Assembly: GCF_022829605.1 (NCBI RefSeq)
Contig: NZ_JAKSYD010000289.1
Location: forward strand, 117,112-181,111
Reading direction: 5' to 3'
DNA length: 64,000 bases
Source of the DNA: Methylobacterium sp. E-065
GTDB lineage: Bacteria; Pseudomonadota; Alphaproteobacteria; Rhizobiales; Beijerinckiaceae
Below the pieces are notes generated by a model. The model was given only the letters and a program-made list of their open reading frames with translations. It was not told the origin of the DNA and made no database searches. The position numbers and the translations under genes are program-made. Position 1 is the stretch's first letter. Each line of letters starts with the position of its first letter. Below are positions 19,527 to 28,984 of this stretch, piece after piece.

Positions 19527-20439
19527 GGCCTTAGGCGCGCCGCCGCGCCCGAACCGTCACGGCAGGGCGTCCTCCCGTCTCGCGTCGTCTCTTGTCGCGT
19601 TCGCGCTGCTGCCGCTCGGTGGCTGCGGCATTCTCGATCACGGCATGCTCGGCGCAGCGGGGCCGGTCGCCGATCAGACGCGCAGCCTGTTCCTGCTCGT
19701 CTGTATAATCCTGATCTTCGTCGTCGGGCCGGTGCTGGTACTGACCCCCCTCTTCGCCTGGCACTACCGCCTTTCCAACACGAAGAGCGCCTACCGCCCG
19801 CAATGGGGCTTCAACTGGCCGCTCGAAGGTTTGATCTGGATTCCCCCGGTGATCATCGTGGTCGTTCTCGCCGTGTTCCTCTGGCGGGACACCCACCGTC
19901 TCGATCCCTACAAGCCGCTCGCGTCGCCCTATCCCCCGGTCGAGGTCCAGGTGGTCGCGCTCGATTGGAAGTGGTTGTTCATATACCCCGACGAAGGCGT
20001 TGCCACCGTCAACCGGCTCGTCATTCCCGCTGGCCGGCCCGTCCATCTCAGCCTGACCAGCGGCACCGTGATGCAGTCGTTCTTCGTCCCGCAACTGGCT
20101 GGCCAGATCTACGCGATGGCGGGCATGACCACGCAGCAGAACCTCGCTGCACATGCACCCGGAAAGTTCCGCGGCGAGAACACGCAATTCAACGGAATGG
20201 GTTTTCAGAATCAGAAATTTTCCGTCGAGGCCGAGACGGGGGACGATTATCGGGCATGGCTCGCGCAGGCCCGTGCAGGCGGCAAGACCCTGGACTTGGC
20301 CACATTCAAGACCCTGTCGGCGCGGTCCGTCCAAGCCGACCCGATTCAGTTCGGCGCGACCGCTTCTGGCCTGTTCGAGGCAATCGTCGCGATGAATGAC
20401 CCGGGCATGCACGGCGCCCACGGACATGGACACCGATGA
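19519..20439 (+). CDS. cyoA: Cytochrome bo-type ubiquinol oxidase subunit II
   Basis: 306 residues. A lipoprotein signal ends in LLPLGGCGILD, with the Cys near residue 36. Two membrane helices follow and then a periplasmic cupredoxin domain (VQVVALDWKWLFIYPDEG ... FFVPQLAGQIYAMAGM). The Cys-x3-Cys CuA ligands of cytochrome c oxidases are absent, which places it with quinol oxidases. It overlaps the upstream GMC gene and shares ATGA with subunit I. The His-rich tail GAHGHGHR is unusual and could bind metal. Confidence 0.9.
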   Translation: MPEALGAPPRPNRHGRASSRLASSLVAFALLPLGGCGILDHGMLGAAGPVADQTRSLFLLVCIILIFVVGPVLVLTPLFAWHYRLSNTKSAYRPQWGFNWPLEGLIWIPPVIIVVVLAVFLWRDTHRLDPYKPLASPYPPVEVQVVALDWKWLFIYPDEGVATVNRLVIPAGRPVHLSLTSGTVMQSFFVPQLAGQIYAMAGMTTQQNLAAHAPGKFRGENTQFNGMGFQNQKFSVEAETGDDYRAWLAQARAGGKTLDLATFKTLSARSVQADPIQFGATASGLFEAIVAMNDPGMHGAHGHGHR

Positions 20440-22538
20440 CCGACGCAGCGATCCGATACGCACTTTTCGGCCGCCTAGACGCGAAGGCGTTTCCCTTCGT
20501 CCGAGCCTGGGAGAACCCGAATCTCAGCGAGATCATCGGCGCGGCCGCGGGTGCGATGGTGGTGATCGGCGCCGTGGCCCTCGTCGTGGTGCTGACGTGG
20601 AAGCGGTGGTGGCGACCGCTGTTCCTCGATTGGCTGACCAGTCTCGACCACAAAAAGATCGGCATCATGTACGTCGTCATCGCCGGGGTCATGCTCAGCC
20701 GTGCCCTGATCGAAGCGGTTCTGATGCGGGCGCAGCAGTCGCTCGCCGTCAACGCTCCCGGCATCGTCGCTCCCGAGCACTTCGCGCAGCTGTTCAGTAC
20801 GCACGGCACGATCATGATCTTCTTCATGGCGATGCCGTTCCTGACGGGCCTGATCAACTACGTGGTGCCGCTCCAGATCGGCGCGCGCGACGTCGCCTTT
20901 CCGCTCCTCAACTCGATCAGCCTGATGCTGACGGCGGGAGGCGCCGGCCTCGTGATGATCTCTCTGGCCGTCGGAGAGTTTTCGACCGGTGGCTGGTCCG
21001 GCTATCCCCCCTATACGGAAACGGCGTTCCAACCCGGCGTCGGCCCCGACTACTGGATCTGGGCGATCACCTTGTCGTCCCTCGGCACGACCCTCTCGGG
21101 GCTGAACTTCGCCGCGACGATCTACAAGAAGCGGTGCCCGGGGATGCATCTCACGCGCATGCCGCTGTTCTGCTGGACCGCGTTGTGCACCTCGATCCTG
21201 ATGATCTTCGCGATGCCGCCGCTGACGCTCGCGACCGCCCTGCTCGCCCTCGATCGGTATCTCGGTTTTCACTTCTTCACCAACGATCTCGGCGGCAACA
21301 TGATGAACTACGTGAACCTCTTCTGGCTATTCGGCCATCCGGAGGTTTACATTCTTATCCTGCCGGCTTTCGGGGTGTATTCGGAGGTGATTTCGGCGTT
21401 CTCGTCCAAGGAGCTCTACGGTTACAAGTCGCTGGTCATCGCCACGATGGCGATCGGGGTGCTCTCGTTCACGGTCTGGCTCCACCATTTCTTCACGATG
21501 GGCCAGAGCGCCAACGTCAACGCCTTTTTCGGCGTCGCCACCATGACGATCGCCGTGCCGACCGGGGTCAAGGTCTACGACTGGATCTGGACGATGTTTC
21601 GCGGCGAACTCCGTTTCACGCCGCCGATGCTGTTTTCCGTCGCCTTCATCATGACCTTCGTGCTCGGCGGCATCACCGGCGTCATGCTCGCCATCCCGCC
21701 GATCGACTTCGTCGTGCACAACACCGTCTTCCTGGTGGCCCACTTCCACAACGTGCTGATCCCCGGCCTGCTCTATGGCATGATTGCCGGCTATCAGTAT
21801 TGGTTCCCGAAGGCGTTCGGGTTCCGGCTCTCGGAAGGGTGGGGTAAAATCTCGTTCGTGTGCTGGGTCGTGGGCTTCTACCTCGCCTTCATGCCGCTCT
21901 ACGTACTCGGGCTCGGCGGCATGGCGCGCCGCTCGCAGGCGCTGTTCGACCCGGACTATGAACCCTGGCTCATCGTGGCCGTCGTGGGCGCCTTCATCCT
22001 GCTGGCCGCCCTCGCCACGCTGTTCGTGCAGCTCTGGGTGAGCATCCGCGACCGCGAACACAACCGCGTTCCCGTCGGCGACCCTTGGGATGCGCGCGGC
22101 CTCGAATGGTCGATCCCCGCACCGCCGCCGGAGTACAACTTCGCCACGATCCCTCGGGTTTATCACCTCGACGCCTTCTACTGGCGCAAGGCGCGCGGGG
22201 ATGCGTACAAATTTGCCGACAGCTACGCCGACATCGTGATCCCGAAGAACAGCTGGGTCGGCCCGATCGTCGGGGGTGCTGGCGCAGCCTGCGCCTTCGG
22301 CTTGGTCTGGCACATCTGGTGGCTGACGATTCTGGGGTTCGCAACCGCTTGGCTCGCGGTGATCGCGCGCAGCTTCGTGAGAGACACTCACCGCACGATC
22401 CGGGCCGCCGAGGTCGAGTCGACTGAGCGCCGCTGGCTCGCCCTGGCGGCCGCGACGCGGCCGATACCGCGCCGTCTGGAAGAGAGCTCGGCCAATCTCG
22501 GCCTCGCGGAACCCTTCCCACCGGAGGTGACGGCGTGA
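20436..22538 (+). CDS. cyoB: Cytochrome bo-type ubiquinol oxidase subunit I
   Basis: 700 residues with about 15 membrane helices, the heme-copper oxidase catalytic subunit. Ligands are visible: FSTHGTIMIFF for the low-spin heme, GHPEVYI with the CuB His and the cross-linked Tyr, the HH pair in WLHHFFTMG, and VAHFHNVLIPG for the high-spin heme and remaining ligands. It reduces O2 to water with quinol and pumps protons. The ~100-residue hydrophilic C-terminus (PPPEYNFATIPRVYHLDAFY) is typical of CyoB. The start and stop codons overlap its neighbours by four bases each, so the operon is translationally coupled. Confidence 0.94.
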   Translation: MTDAAIRYALFGRLDAKAFPFVRAWENPNLSEIIGAAAGAMVVIGAVALVVVLTWKRWWRPLFLDWLTSLDHKKIGIMYVVIAGVMLSRALIEAVLMRAQQSLAVNAPGIVAPEHFAQLFSTHGTIMIFFMAMPFLTGLINYVVPLQIGARDVAFPLLNSISLMLTAGGAGLVMISLAVGEFSTGGWSGYPPYTETAFQPGVGPDYWIWAITLSSLGTTLSGLNFAATIYKKRCPGMHLTRMPLFCWTALCTSILMIFAMPPLTLATALLALDRYLGFHFFTNDLGGNMMNYVNLFWLFGHPEVYILILPAFGVYSEVISAFSSKELYGYKSLVIATMAIGVLSFTVWLHHFFTMGQSANVNAFFGVATMTIAVPTGVKVYDWIWTMFRGELRFTPPMLFSVAFIMTFVLGGITGVMLAIPPIDFVVHNTVFLVAHFHNVLIPGLLYGMIAGYQYWFPKAFGFRLSEGWGKISFVCWVVGFYLAFMPLYVLGLGGMARRSQALFDPDYEPWLIVAVVGAFILLAALATLFVQLWVSIRDREHNRVPVGDPWDARGLEWSIPAPPPEYNFATIPRVYHLDAFYWRKARGDAYKFADSYADIVIPKNSWVGPIVGGAGAACAFGLVWHIWWLTILGFATAWLAVIARSFVRDTHRTIRAAEVESTERRWLALAAATRPIPRRLEESSANLGLAEPFPPEVTA

Positions 22539-23161
22539 GTGGCCCGCAATTGAAGCATGTCGGACTGAACCTCACCGGCTCCGACGAACTCGAACCGGGC
22601 GAGGCCGCGCTTGGCCTTTACGGGTTCTGGATCTTCCTGATGAGCGATGCGGTGCTGTTCGCCCTGCTCTTCGCGGTCTATGGCACGCAGCTGTCGGCAA
22701 CCGTCGGCGCTCCCGGACCGGAGGCGGAGTTCAAGCTCGGCAGCGCGTTTCTCGAGACGCTGATCCTGCTGACCAGCAGCCTGACCTTCGGGCTCTCGGC
22801 GATCGCGATGAAGTATGACCGGACACGGACCGGTCTCGTCGTCTGGCTGTGCGTCACCCTCGCCCTTGGCCTCGCCTTCCTCGGCTTCGAGATCCACGAT
22901 TTTGTGGCGATGTTCCGCGATGGCGCCACGCCGGATCGTAGCGGCTTCCTCTCGGCCTTCTTTGCGCTCGTCCCGACGCACGGCCTCCACGTCACCGCGG
23001 GCTGCCTCTGGATCGCGGTGATGCTCGTTCAGATCGCGGTCCACGGTACGGACCCTCGGGTCAAGCTCGACCTGCTGAAGCTCGGCCTGTTCTGGCACTT
23101 TCTCGATATCGTCTGGATCGCGATCTTCTCCGTGGTCTATCTTCAGGGAACACTCGGATGA
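22535..23161 (+). CDS. cyoC: Ubiquinol oxidase subunit III
   Basis: 208 residues with five hydrophobic helices. Family features are LYGFWIFLMSDAVLFALLF, the ETLILLTSSLTFG helix and the C-terminal WHFLDIVWIAIFSVVYL. Subunit III stabilises the heme-copper core and its proton uptake. It starts at GTG overlapping the cyoB stop and ends overlapping the cyoD start. Confidence 0.92.
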   Translation: MSGPQLKHVGLNLTGSDELEPGEAALGLYGFWIFLMSDAVLFALLFAVYGTQLSATVGAPGPEAEFKLGSAFLETLILLTSSLTFGLSAIAMKYDRTRTGLVVWLCVTLALGLAFLGFEIHDFVAMFRDGATPDRSGFLSAFFALVPTHGLHVTAGCLWIAVMLVQIAVHGTDPRVKLDLLKLGLFWHFLDIVWIAIFSVVYLQGTLG

Positions 23162-23607
23162 ATGCGCGAGGCCGATCCAAGGGCGCCATCCTGCTGAAGG
23201 CCGTCGGCGCTGCGGCCCTGCTCGGAACCGCGCGCGCGCTGACCGGCTTCGCGAACCGGGAACCGCGGCAGGCAGGCGCGGGCAAGGCTCGAACCGAGGA
23301 TGCGGAGCATTCCAGGCGGGACGACCTGATGACCTACGGCGTCGGTTACGGACTGGCGCTGCTTCTGACCGGGGCCGCCTTCGCCGTCGTTACGTGGCGC
23401 TGGGCGGCGGGAGCGACGGCGCTCGGGATCGTCTTCACCCTCGCGCTGCTCCAGGCCATCGTGCACTTCCGCTTCTTCCTGCACGTCGACTTGAAGCGCT
23501 CGGCCCGCGACGATCTTCAACTGATCCTCTTTTCCACTCTCATCGTCTGTCTGATGGTGGGCGGCACCCTCGTCGTACTTCTCAACCTGCGCATGCGGAT
23601 GATGTAG
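23158..23607 (+). CDS. cyoD: Ubiquinol oxidase subunit IV
   Basis: 149 residues, longer than the ~110 usual for CyoD because of a ~55-residue Lys/Arg/Ala-rich N-terminal extension. The C-terminal 90 residues contain the three expected helices with LLQAIVHFRFFLHVD, the family signature. It is the last gene of the GMC-cyoABCD run. The next gene lies on the opposite strand, 25 bp away. Confidence 0.87.
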   Translation: MNARGRSKGAILLKAVGAAALLGTARALTGFANREPRQAGAGKARTEDAEHSRRDDLMTYGVGYGLALLLTGAAFAVVTWRWAAGATALGIVFTLALLQAIVHFRFFLHVDLKRSARDDLQLILFSTLIVCLMVGGTLVVLLNLRMRMM

Positions 23608-23632
23608 ACGATCGAGGCGCCACCCATGCCGT

Positions 23633-24661
23633 CTACCGAAGCCGGCGTGGCGTTTCCGTGGCCCTGGCGATCGATAGGGTGCCGAGCAGCACGGCGCCGA
23701 GCGCAGTGGCGATGCCGAGCTTGAGCCAGCGCGGATCGGCGGCCGGCACCGTGGCGACCGCTCGATCGTCGAAACGTCCGTGCGCGCCGGGATCGGTATC
23801 GACGGGCTCGTAGAGGTTGTCCGGTCGGCCTTCAAGTGCGGCCTGGCTCGTCATCTCACCGCGATAGCCGTGGCGTGCGAGATATCTGTCGATCCAGCCC
23901 GGAATGATCATGTTGCCGATGATCGCCTTCCAGGTCGGGACACCGATCCAGAGTTCCCGGGGCGCGGTGTGCGCCGCTCGATAGACGTGGCGCGCGATCG
24001 CCTCCGGCTGGTAAATCGGCGGCACCGGCTCCAGCCGACGCGGCATGCGCGTGCGCGCCCAGTCGAATTGAGGCGTGTTCACCGCCGGCAGCTGCACCAT
24101 CGTCAACCGCACCCGGCTGCCATCGTGCAGCAATTCGCTGCGCAGACTGTCGATGAATCCGCGTACGGCGGCCTTGGCAGCACAGTAGCTCGACTGCAAC
24201 GGGATCGAACGGTACGCCAAGGCGGATCCAATGCAGACGATGGATCCGGCGTTGCGCGCTTGCATGTGCTTCAGGGCCGCGAGTGTGCCGTGAACCTGAC
24301 CGAGATATGTTACCTCGGTCGCCCGCCTGTACTCCTTCGGCGATGTCTGCTGCACGGGCGCGTAGATCGTCACCATGGCGACGTTGATCCAGACGTCGAT
24401 GCCACCGAACTCCGTCACGGTCTCGTCCGCCGCGCGCATGACGGCGTCGGCGTCCGCGACGTCGACCTGATGGGGCAGCGCCCGGCCTCCGGCGCGCTCG
24501 ATATCGCGCACCGTTCCTCGCAATCCGGCCTCGCCCCGTGCCAGTACCGAGACGTTCCAGCGATTCCGGGCGAACTCATGTGCGATCGCCCGCCCCACTC
24601 CGGCGCTGGCCCCCGTTATCACCACGGTGGGACGTCGGTCGGCTCTACTCTCGCGGTTCAT
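23633..24661 (-). CDS. Short-chain dehydrogenase/reductase with C-terminal membrane anchor
   Basis: 342 residues from ATG 24661; the frame stays open further upstream, but VVITGASAGVGRA then begins at a normal distance from the start. The NAD(P) motif is TGASAGVGRA. The catalytic Ser is in CIGSALAYRS, and Tyr/Lys are in SYCAAKAA. The usual NNAG is replaced by INVAM, as in a known subgroup of these SDRs. After the Rossmann domain there is a ~60-residue linker and one hydrophobic helix (LGIATALGAVLLGTLSIA), so the enzyme is probably membrane-tethered. It is convergent with cyoD. The substrate is unknown. Confidence 0.82.
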   Translation of the reverse strand: MNRESRADRRPTVVITGASAGVGRAIAHEFARNRWNVSVLARGEAGLRGTVRDIERAGGRALPHQVDVADADAVMRAADETVTEFGGIDVWINVAMVTIYAPVQQTSPKEYRRATEVTYLGQVHGTLAALKHMQARNAGSIVCIGSALAYRSIPLQSSYCAAKAAVRGFIDSLRSELLHDGSRVRLTMVQLPAVNTPQFDWARTRMPRRLEPVPPIYQPEAIARHVYRAAHTAPRELWIGVPTWKAIIGNMIIPGWIDRYLARHGYRGEMTSQAALEGRPDNLYEPVDTDPGAHGRFDDRAVATVPAADPRWLKLGIATALGAVLLGTLSIARATETPRRLR

Positions 24662-24920
24662 TGATCGCCCATGGATTGACGTGAAGATTTCACTTCGACG
24701 GTCGTTAACCCCCGAATCGACTGGGCGTTCGCACGGTATGGACGATAGGGCGGTTCGATCAGATCCGTCGCGTGCCATGATCGCTCGAAATCCCACCTGG
24801 CGAACAGGCGCTGTGACACAAGATGCGAGCTGAACGTCCGCACGACATTGTCGCGCTCGCCCGGGCGATCCCACGCAGCGCGCGACGGGTGGAGGGGGAG
24901 GTGGGGACATGGGCGGTCGC

Positions 24921-25598
24921 TCACCCCGCGGCCCGCGCAACGCGTGAGGCGTTCGGCTCCGAAACGTCGATGCGGCCGGCGCGAAACTGCCAGAACAACA
25001 TCATACTGGCTATGGCAGCGTAGAGGCACCAGACCGACGTGAAAGCATAACCTTTGGCGATGAGGGTCGCGATCACACCTACGAAGTTGAGCCATCCGAA
25101 CCAACGCACCACCTTGTGGCTCGACAGGATCAGTGCGCCACAGGTCGCCAGGACGTATGTCACCGCCACCCCGGACAGGGCGGTGCCGGGATTGTCGTAG
25201 TGGATCGAGTGTCGTTCGATGCAGGCCGTGCTCGGATAGACGATAAGGCCACGGAACACGAAGGCGGCGAGACCCGCTCCGAGGAGCGTTAAGCCCGCGA
25301 TCATCCAACGCCGACGCCCAGGCGGCTCCATCAGGAGAACGGCGAGCGGCATCAGGAGCGGCAGGATGCCCTGCGCGTAGAGCATATACAGGAAGACGAG
25401 ATGCCCTTGGGCTTCTTGTCTGATTTGGCCCTCAAGACCGAGCCAGACGAATCCCTCCGTGAATTGGTGGAGGGCGAAGAACATGGGCGTTGCCGCAAAC
25501 AGGACGGCGCGGGGTTGCCGGACATGGGCAAGCGTCGCGACACCGATAAGGCTGATCACTCCGCTCGCGATGAAATCGACTTCTGGCGAAAAACACAT
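24921..25598 (-). CDS. DUF6629-type membrane protein
   Basis: 225 residues beginning MCFSPEVDFIASGVI, the N-terminal signature of the DUF6629 family, with about seven hydrophobic helices. A central periplasmic loop (YPSTACIERHSIHYDN) and HQFTEGFVWLGLEGQ in helix 2 are also family-like. The function is unknown. It marks the last clearly chromosomal gene before the AT-richer accessory segment; the upstream region of this gene is where base composition changes. Confidence 0.72.
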   Translation of the reverse strand: MCFSPEVDFIASGVISLIGVATLAHVRQPRAVLFAATPMFFALHQFTEGFVWLGLEGQIRQEAQGHLVFLYMLYAQGILPLLMPLAVLLMEPPGRRRWMIAGLTLLGAGLAAFVFRGLIVYPSTACIERHSIHYDNPGTALSGVAVTYVLATCGALILSSHKVVRWFGWLNFVGVIATLIAKGYAFTSVWCLYAAIASMMLFWQFRAGRIDVSEPNASRVARAAG

Positions 25599-26352
25599 AC
25601 GCAGTTACCCAAACTCGAAAAGTTTCGAAGAGCCTTCGTGCGGAGAGCACCGCAGTCGGTCAAGCTGCGTTCGTCGCCCGAGCACAATAGGCCGAAGAAT
25701 TACCCAGCACTCGCAGCGTAAGCGCTTCTGCAGCCGCCATCGCCGTCCGCCCCAGTGCTACAGGAAGCGCGCTGTCCCGCAGATGGCACCGCGCATCCGG
25801 CTAAAAGAACTGGCCTCTGTGGGGGAGCTCTCCAGCTGTCGGCGGCTGAATGACCAAAGATTAACATAAATCTCTGGCTACAAACAGGTTCAAAAACCAT
25901 AATTCGAGAACTTGCACGAGCTGTGAATAAATTCAACCGAGCACGCGGAAAACTAACTATGTGTTGTAACTACGGAAAACACTTCTGCCAAATATATAAT
26001 TCGAATCTACGTTGCCGCGGACCAGATCCGGCAGCTGCTTAGTTGTCCGTGAAGAGGTGCCCGAGTGCGACCTTACGTGTCTGCTTTCGGGATACGTCGA
26101 AACCTCTTTGAATGACCTGGATGGGCGCAAAGCGAAACGTCCGTTTTCTGGTCACAGACAAGGCTCTGGAAGAGCGGGTAGCAGCTCAAGAGATCAATTT
26201 GGAACAGACGTGCCGACGCCTGATAGAGCCGCGTTCAGCAGCGCCTATTAAGGCTCGGAATAAAACCCATATTTCTTCGGTTGAACATGAGGATAGCGGC
26301 AGTAACCTCCTGTGCATGAGAGCTGACGGAGCTCACATGCGAGGAGACAGTG
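25599..26352. other. Gene-poor, AT-richer boundary segment
   Basis: About 750 bp with no supportable gene. From about 25850 to 26110 the sequence becomes markedly AT-rich (runs such as ATTAACATAAATC and CCAAATATATAATTCG) compared with the ~68% GC flanks. Short frames at 26012 and 26112 have no family likeness and overlap the next gene. It probably marks the left edge of an acquired segment; no tRNA, integrase or direct repeat was found here. Confidence 0.5.
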
Positions 26353-26817
26353 ATGAGTGTGTTGAAGACCCTCAAGCTGAGTGCCGCCGACCCCGCCGCA
26401 TCGACCAACGATCCACTGGGCCGTGCACGGGACAAGCTGCTGGCACAACTGGGGGACCAACGGGATATGGTGAGCGCCGCGCTGGAAGGACGCCTGTATG
26501 AGCCGCCCAAGATGCTGGCTCTGCGCAAGGATGCTTCGGGCCAGCGGGTACAGGTTGAGGTCAACCGCCGCGTGCGCCGGGGTTGGTTTCAGGACCCGGC
26601 GGGTACCGTGCACTTCATCATGCGCGTGGGCGGCAAGCCGATGGAGCTGCAGCCGGGCAAAGCGGCGATCAGTATTGGCAGCCTGGATAAGCTGCCGGGC
26701 ACCCTGGAGGCGTTGATCATCGCCGTGCGCGCGGGGGAGCTGGATCCTCAGATCAAGGAAGCGGCGGTGGCCCGCGGGCTCATGATGGCGGAGCGCCGAA
26801 AGCCCCGGGCAGCTTGA
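26353..26817 (+). CDS. DUF6641-type protein
   Basis: 154 residues from ATG 26353, with GAGGAG upstream. The MSVLKTLKL start, the basic VNRRVRRGWFQ centre and the KAAISIGSLDKLPGTLEALI stretch match my memory of DUF6641 proteins found on plasmids and integrative elements. It is soluble with no known catalytic motif. It stands alone on its strand at the left edge of the accessory segment, and its role is unknown. Confidence 0.65.
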   Translation: MSVLKTLKLSAADPAASTNDPLGRARDKLLAQLGDQRDMVSAALEGRLYEPPKMLALRKDASGQRVQVEVNRRVRRGWFQDPAGTVHFIMRVGGKPMELQPGKAAISIGSLDKLPGTLEALIIAVRAGELDPQIKEAAVARGLMMAERRKPRAA

Positions 26818-27053
26818 TCGCTGCGAGAGTGACGGTGAGCGGCATGGCATATCGTACCGCTCACTGCGCCGTCTGCTACGTGCGAAGAGGGCCCCGCGTA
26901 TGCCGCCAAAAGCCGTGTTTTAGCGGTTTTTCTGAGCGTAATCGCAAGAGCTTAGGCGAGCCAATGTGGTCGCCAGCTGCTTGCGTACAGAATGACGTGA
27001 TCCCACGAATACCGGCTTGCCAACGATCTTCTCAGCTCATTCTCAGTCACCAT

Positions 27054-27887
27054 TCAGTGCGCGAGGCCCGCCGGTTTGGCGAGCTCTAAGCGAAACCGGA
27101 TGGCCTGATCGAACAGCGGGGCTTTCCGATATTGCCGATCACGCCGCCACGATGGAGCGCTCTCATCACCCGCCAACTGGGTTTCGAACAGACCCAGCCA
27201 TGTAAGCGGTCGCAGCACTCGGCTCTCGAAAGCGAAGCCTGCAAAATCCGCTGGTCCGTGGTCCAGCGCGGGGTCCCAAACCGTACAGCTGCGCATCAGG
27301 TCCTCGCGCGCGACCCACTCCGGGGACGTGATGGAAAGGCACCACAGCACGATGCCGATGTGGTTCTGCGGCCAGGCCTCCGTAGGCACGCGGTCGAAAT
27401 AGCCGAGATTGACGCGCCAGAACACCGTCTCGAACAGACAGCGGAACAGCTCACTAGCTTGCTCCTCACGGCCAAGGGCTGCACCGGCTTTGGTCGCGAT
27501 CAGACGCTTCTGTCCTTTGCGAAACAGCTTGGCAGTTTGCGCGATGAGCCGGGTGGCCTCCACGGGCATCACGTCGATCTCGTTGAGCACCTTATTCATC
27601 AGGAGCTCCTGGGCCTTGTTATAGCCGGGCCAGGTCATAGCATCGAAGAGCGCGCGAACGTCGGCGCGACTAAGCGCCCCCGTGGCGGTCAGCGTGAGGC
27701 CGGCGAGAGCCTGAGCCCGCTGGATCATCAGGCGCGTCGTGCCAACCAGTGGCGCGGTTATCGCGGCATCAGCCGTGGCATCGACGGTGATCACCTCCGG
27801 CATTCCTCCGGCCGACAGCTTCAGCAGGGCATGCAAGCTGGCGTGTGTGAGAAGGCTCCAAATTGGGGGATGGGTAAGCGTGGTCAT
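27054..27887 (-). CDS. Hypothetical protein, helix-rich
   Basis: 277 residues. The chain is mostly helical and has two stretches resembling winged-helix units (LTATGALSRADVRALFDAM and ATRLIAQTAKLFRKGQKRLIATKAGAAL). The last ~60 residues read SRVLRPLTWLGLFETQ, as in proteins whose C-terminal domain is a degenerate winged helix. No signal peptide or membrane segment is present. I do not recognise a family with certainty. It faces the membrane-protein gene at 28115 across a 230-bp divergent region. Confidence 0.6.
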   Translation of the reverse strand: MTTLTHPPIWSLLTHASLHALLKLSAGGMPEVITVDATADAAITAPLVGTTRLMIQRAQALAGLTLTATGALSRADVRALFDAMTWPGYNKAQELLMNKVLNEIDVMPVEATRLIAQTAKLFRKGQKRLIATKAGAALGREEQASELFRCLFETVFWRVNLGYFDRVPTEAWPQNHIGIVLWCLSITSPEWVAREDLMRSCTVWDPALDHGPADFAGFAFESRVLRPLTWLGLFETQLAGDESAPSWRRDRQYRKAPLFDQAIRFRLELAKPAGLAH

Positions 27888-28114
27888 CCGCGAAGATGTG
27901 CCACCGCCCCGGCGGCGATGGCCAGGGTTTTCAGCCTTGCTCCAGAACGCTCACCCACACGCTCGAAGGGCTTCCGTGCTGCGAGAGTACTGAGCCCGCA
28001 CCCCGCCGTTGCTGGGGCGTCCTGGCGCGGGATGACAGCTATCGCTCCGAAAAGAGGGGGCAGCACGTGGCGTGGCCTCGCCCATCTGAACCATCAGGGA
28101 TACGAGGATAAGGA

Positions 28115-28975
28115 ATGATCCGGCTATGGATCACCAGCACGGCCACCGGCACGCTCGCCGGTTGGTATTACGGCCTCGATCCATTCGCTCCCTACCTGTA
28201 CGAAGGCATCATCCTCGGCGCCCTCGTGTTCGGGGCGGGCTTACTCATCATCGTGGCCGCCCTACTCGGCAGCCCCACACTCGTGCTGCTGATCGTGGGC
28301 GCCCTCCCCCTGACGATGGCGTACAGCGAACACATCCTCCAGGATAGGATCAAACCCAGCGGTGCTTTCCATCGCTACGGCGCGGATGCACCCGTAAGCC
28401 TGCAGACCGGGATCGAAGGCTCGCACCTGTACGGGCGGATCACCAATCGGCACGCCCGGGATTGGCTTCGCCTGGCCATGGTCCGATGCACGCCGGTATT
28501 CGCGAACGGCACGCCCAGCCAGCGGGTGCAGGAGATTTCAGTCGGCGCTGGCGGATGGCTGGCACCCGGTGAGGAGGTGGAGCAACCCTTGCTGAGCAGT
28601 TCTGGACTCCTATGGGAGCCCGGCATGAGCATGACGCTCACCACCTGTAGCATCGGCTCTGCCGATTTTTACGCGGACCCCCAATTCAAACCCGCGTTCA
28701 CCTACGCCAAGGACAGGGACAACCACTACGTGTTCGATGTCACCAACACGCGACAGGATGCCAACCTCACGCGGGTAAGCTTTTCCTGCTGGGTCCTGAA
28801 CGCTGCGAGCGGCAGCCAACCGCACAAGCAGGATTTGCGGGTGATCCCTCTATACGCGGACGGCACCAGCTATCGCGTGCCGCCTGAGAAGCGAATAACC
28901 CTCTACAACACCGAGCTTTTTGCCGGTCGCAGCATCACGAGCTGCGCCGTGAAAGAGGTTTCGTGGAGCCATTGA
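28115..28975 (+). CDS. Hypothetical membrane-anchored protein
   Basis: 286 residues. Two hydrophobic helices (residues ~28-50 and ~52-70) are followed by a ~210-residue hydrophilic domain with five Cys residues (VRCTPVF, TTCSIGS, FSCWVLN, TSCAVKE). This suggests an exported, possibly disulfide-bonded beta-rich domain. No family is recognised. It converges with the exonuclease gene ten bases away. Confidence 0.6.
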   Translation: MIRLWITSTATGTLAGWYYGLDPFAPYLYEGIILGALVFGAGLLIIVAALLGSPTLVLLIVGALPLTMAYSEHILQDRIKPSGAFHRYGADAPVSLQTGIEGSHLYGRITNRHARDWLRLAMVRCTPVFANGTPSQRVQEISVGAGGWLAPGEEVEQPLLSSSGLLWEPGMSMTLTTCSIGSADFYADPQFKPAFTYAKDRDNHYVFDVTNTRQDANLTRVSFSCWVLNAASGSQPHKQDLRVIPLYADGTSYRVPPEKRITLYNTELFAGRSITSCAVKEVSWSH

Positions 28976-28984
28976 GCGGCGCGT

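Noticed and set aside
24662..24940. N-terminal extension of the SDR
   Set aside because: Pro/Arg-rich and unlike any SDR; TGASAG begins at the normal distance from ATG 24661.
26112..26501. ORF upstream of and overlapping the DUF6641 gene
   Set aside because: No ribosome site, no motif, and its second half is the DUF6641 gene in another frame.
27132..28118. 328-residue plus-strand frame
   Set aside because: Antisense shadow of 27054-27887 running into a noncoding region.
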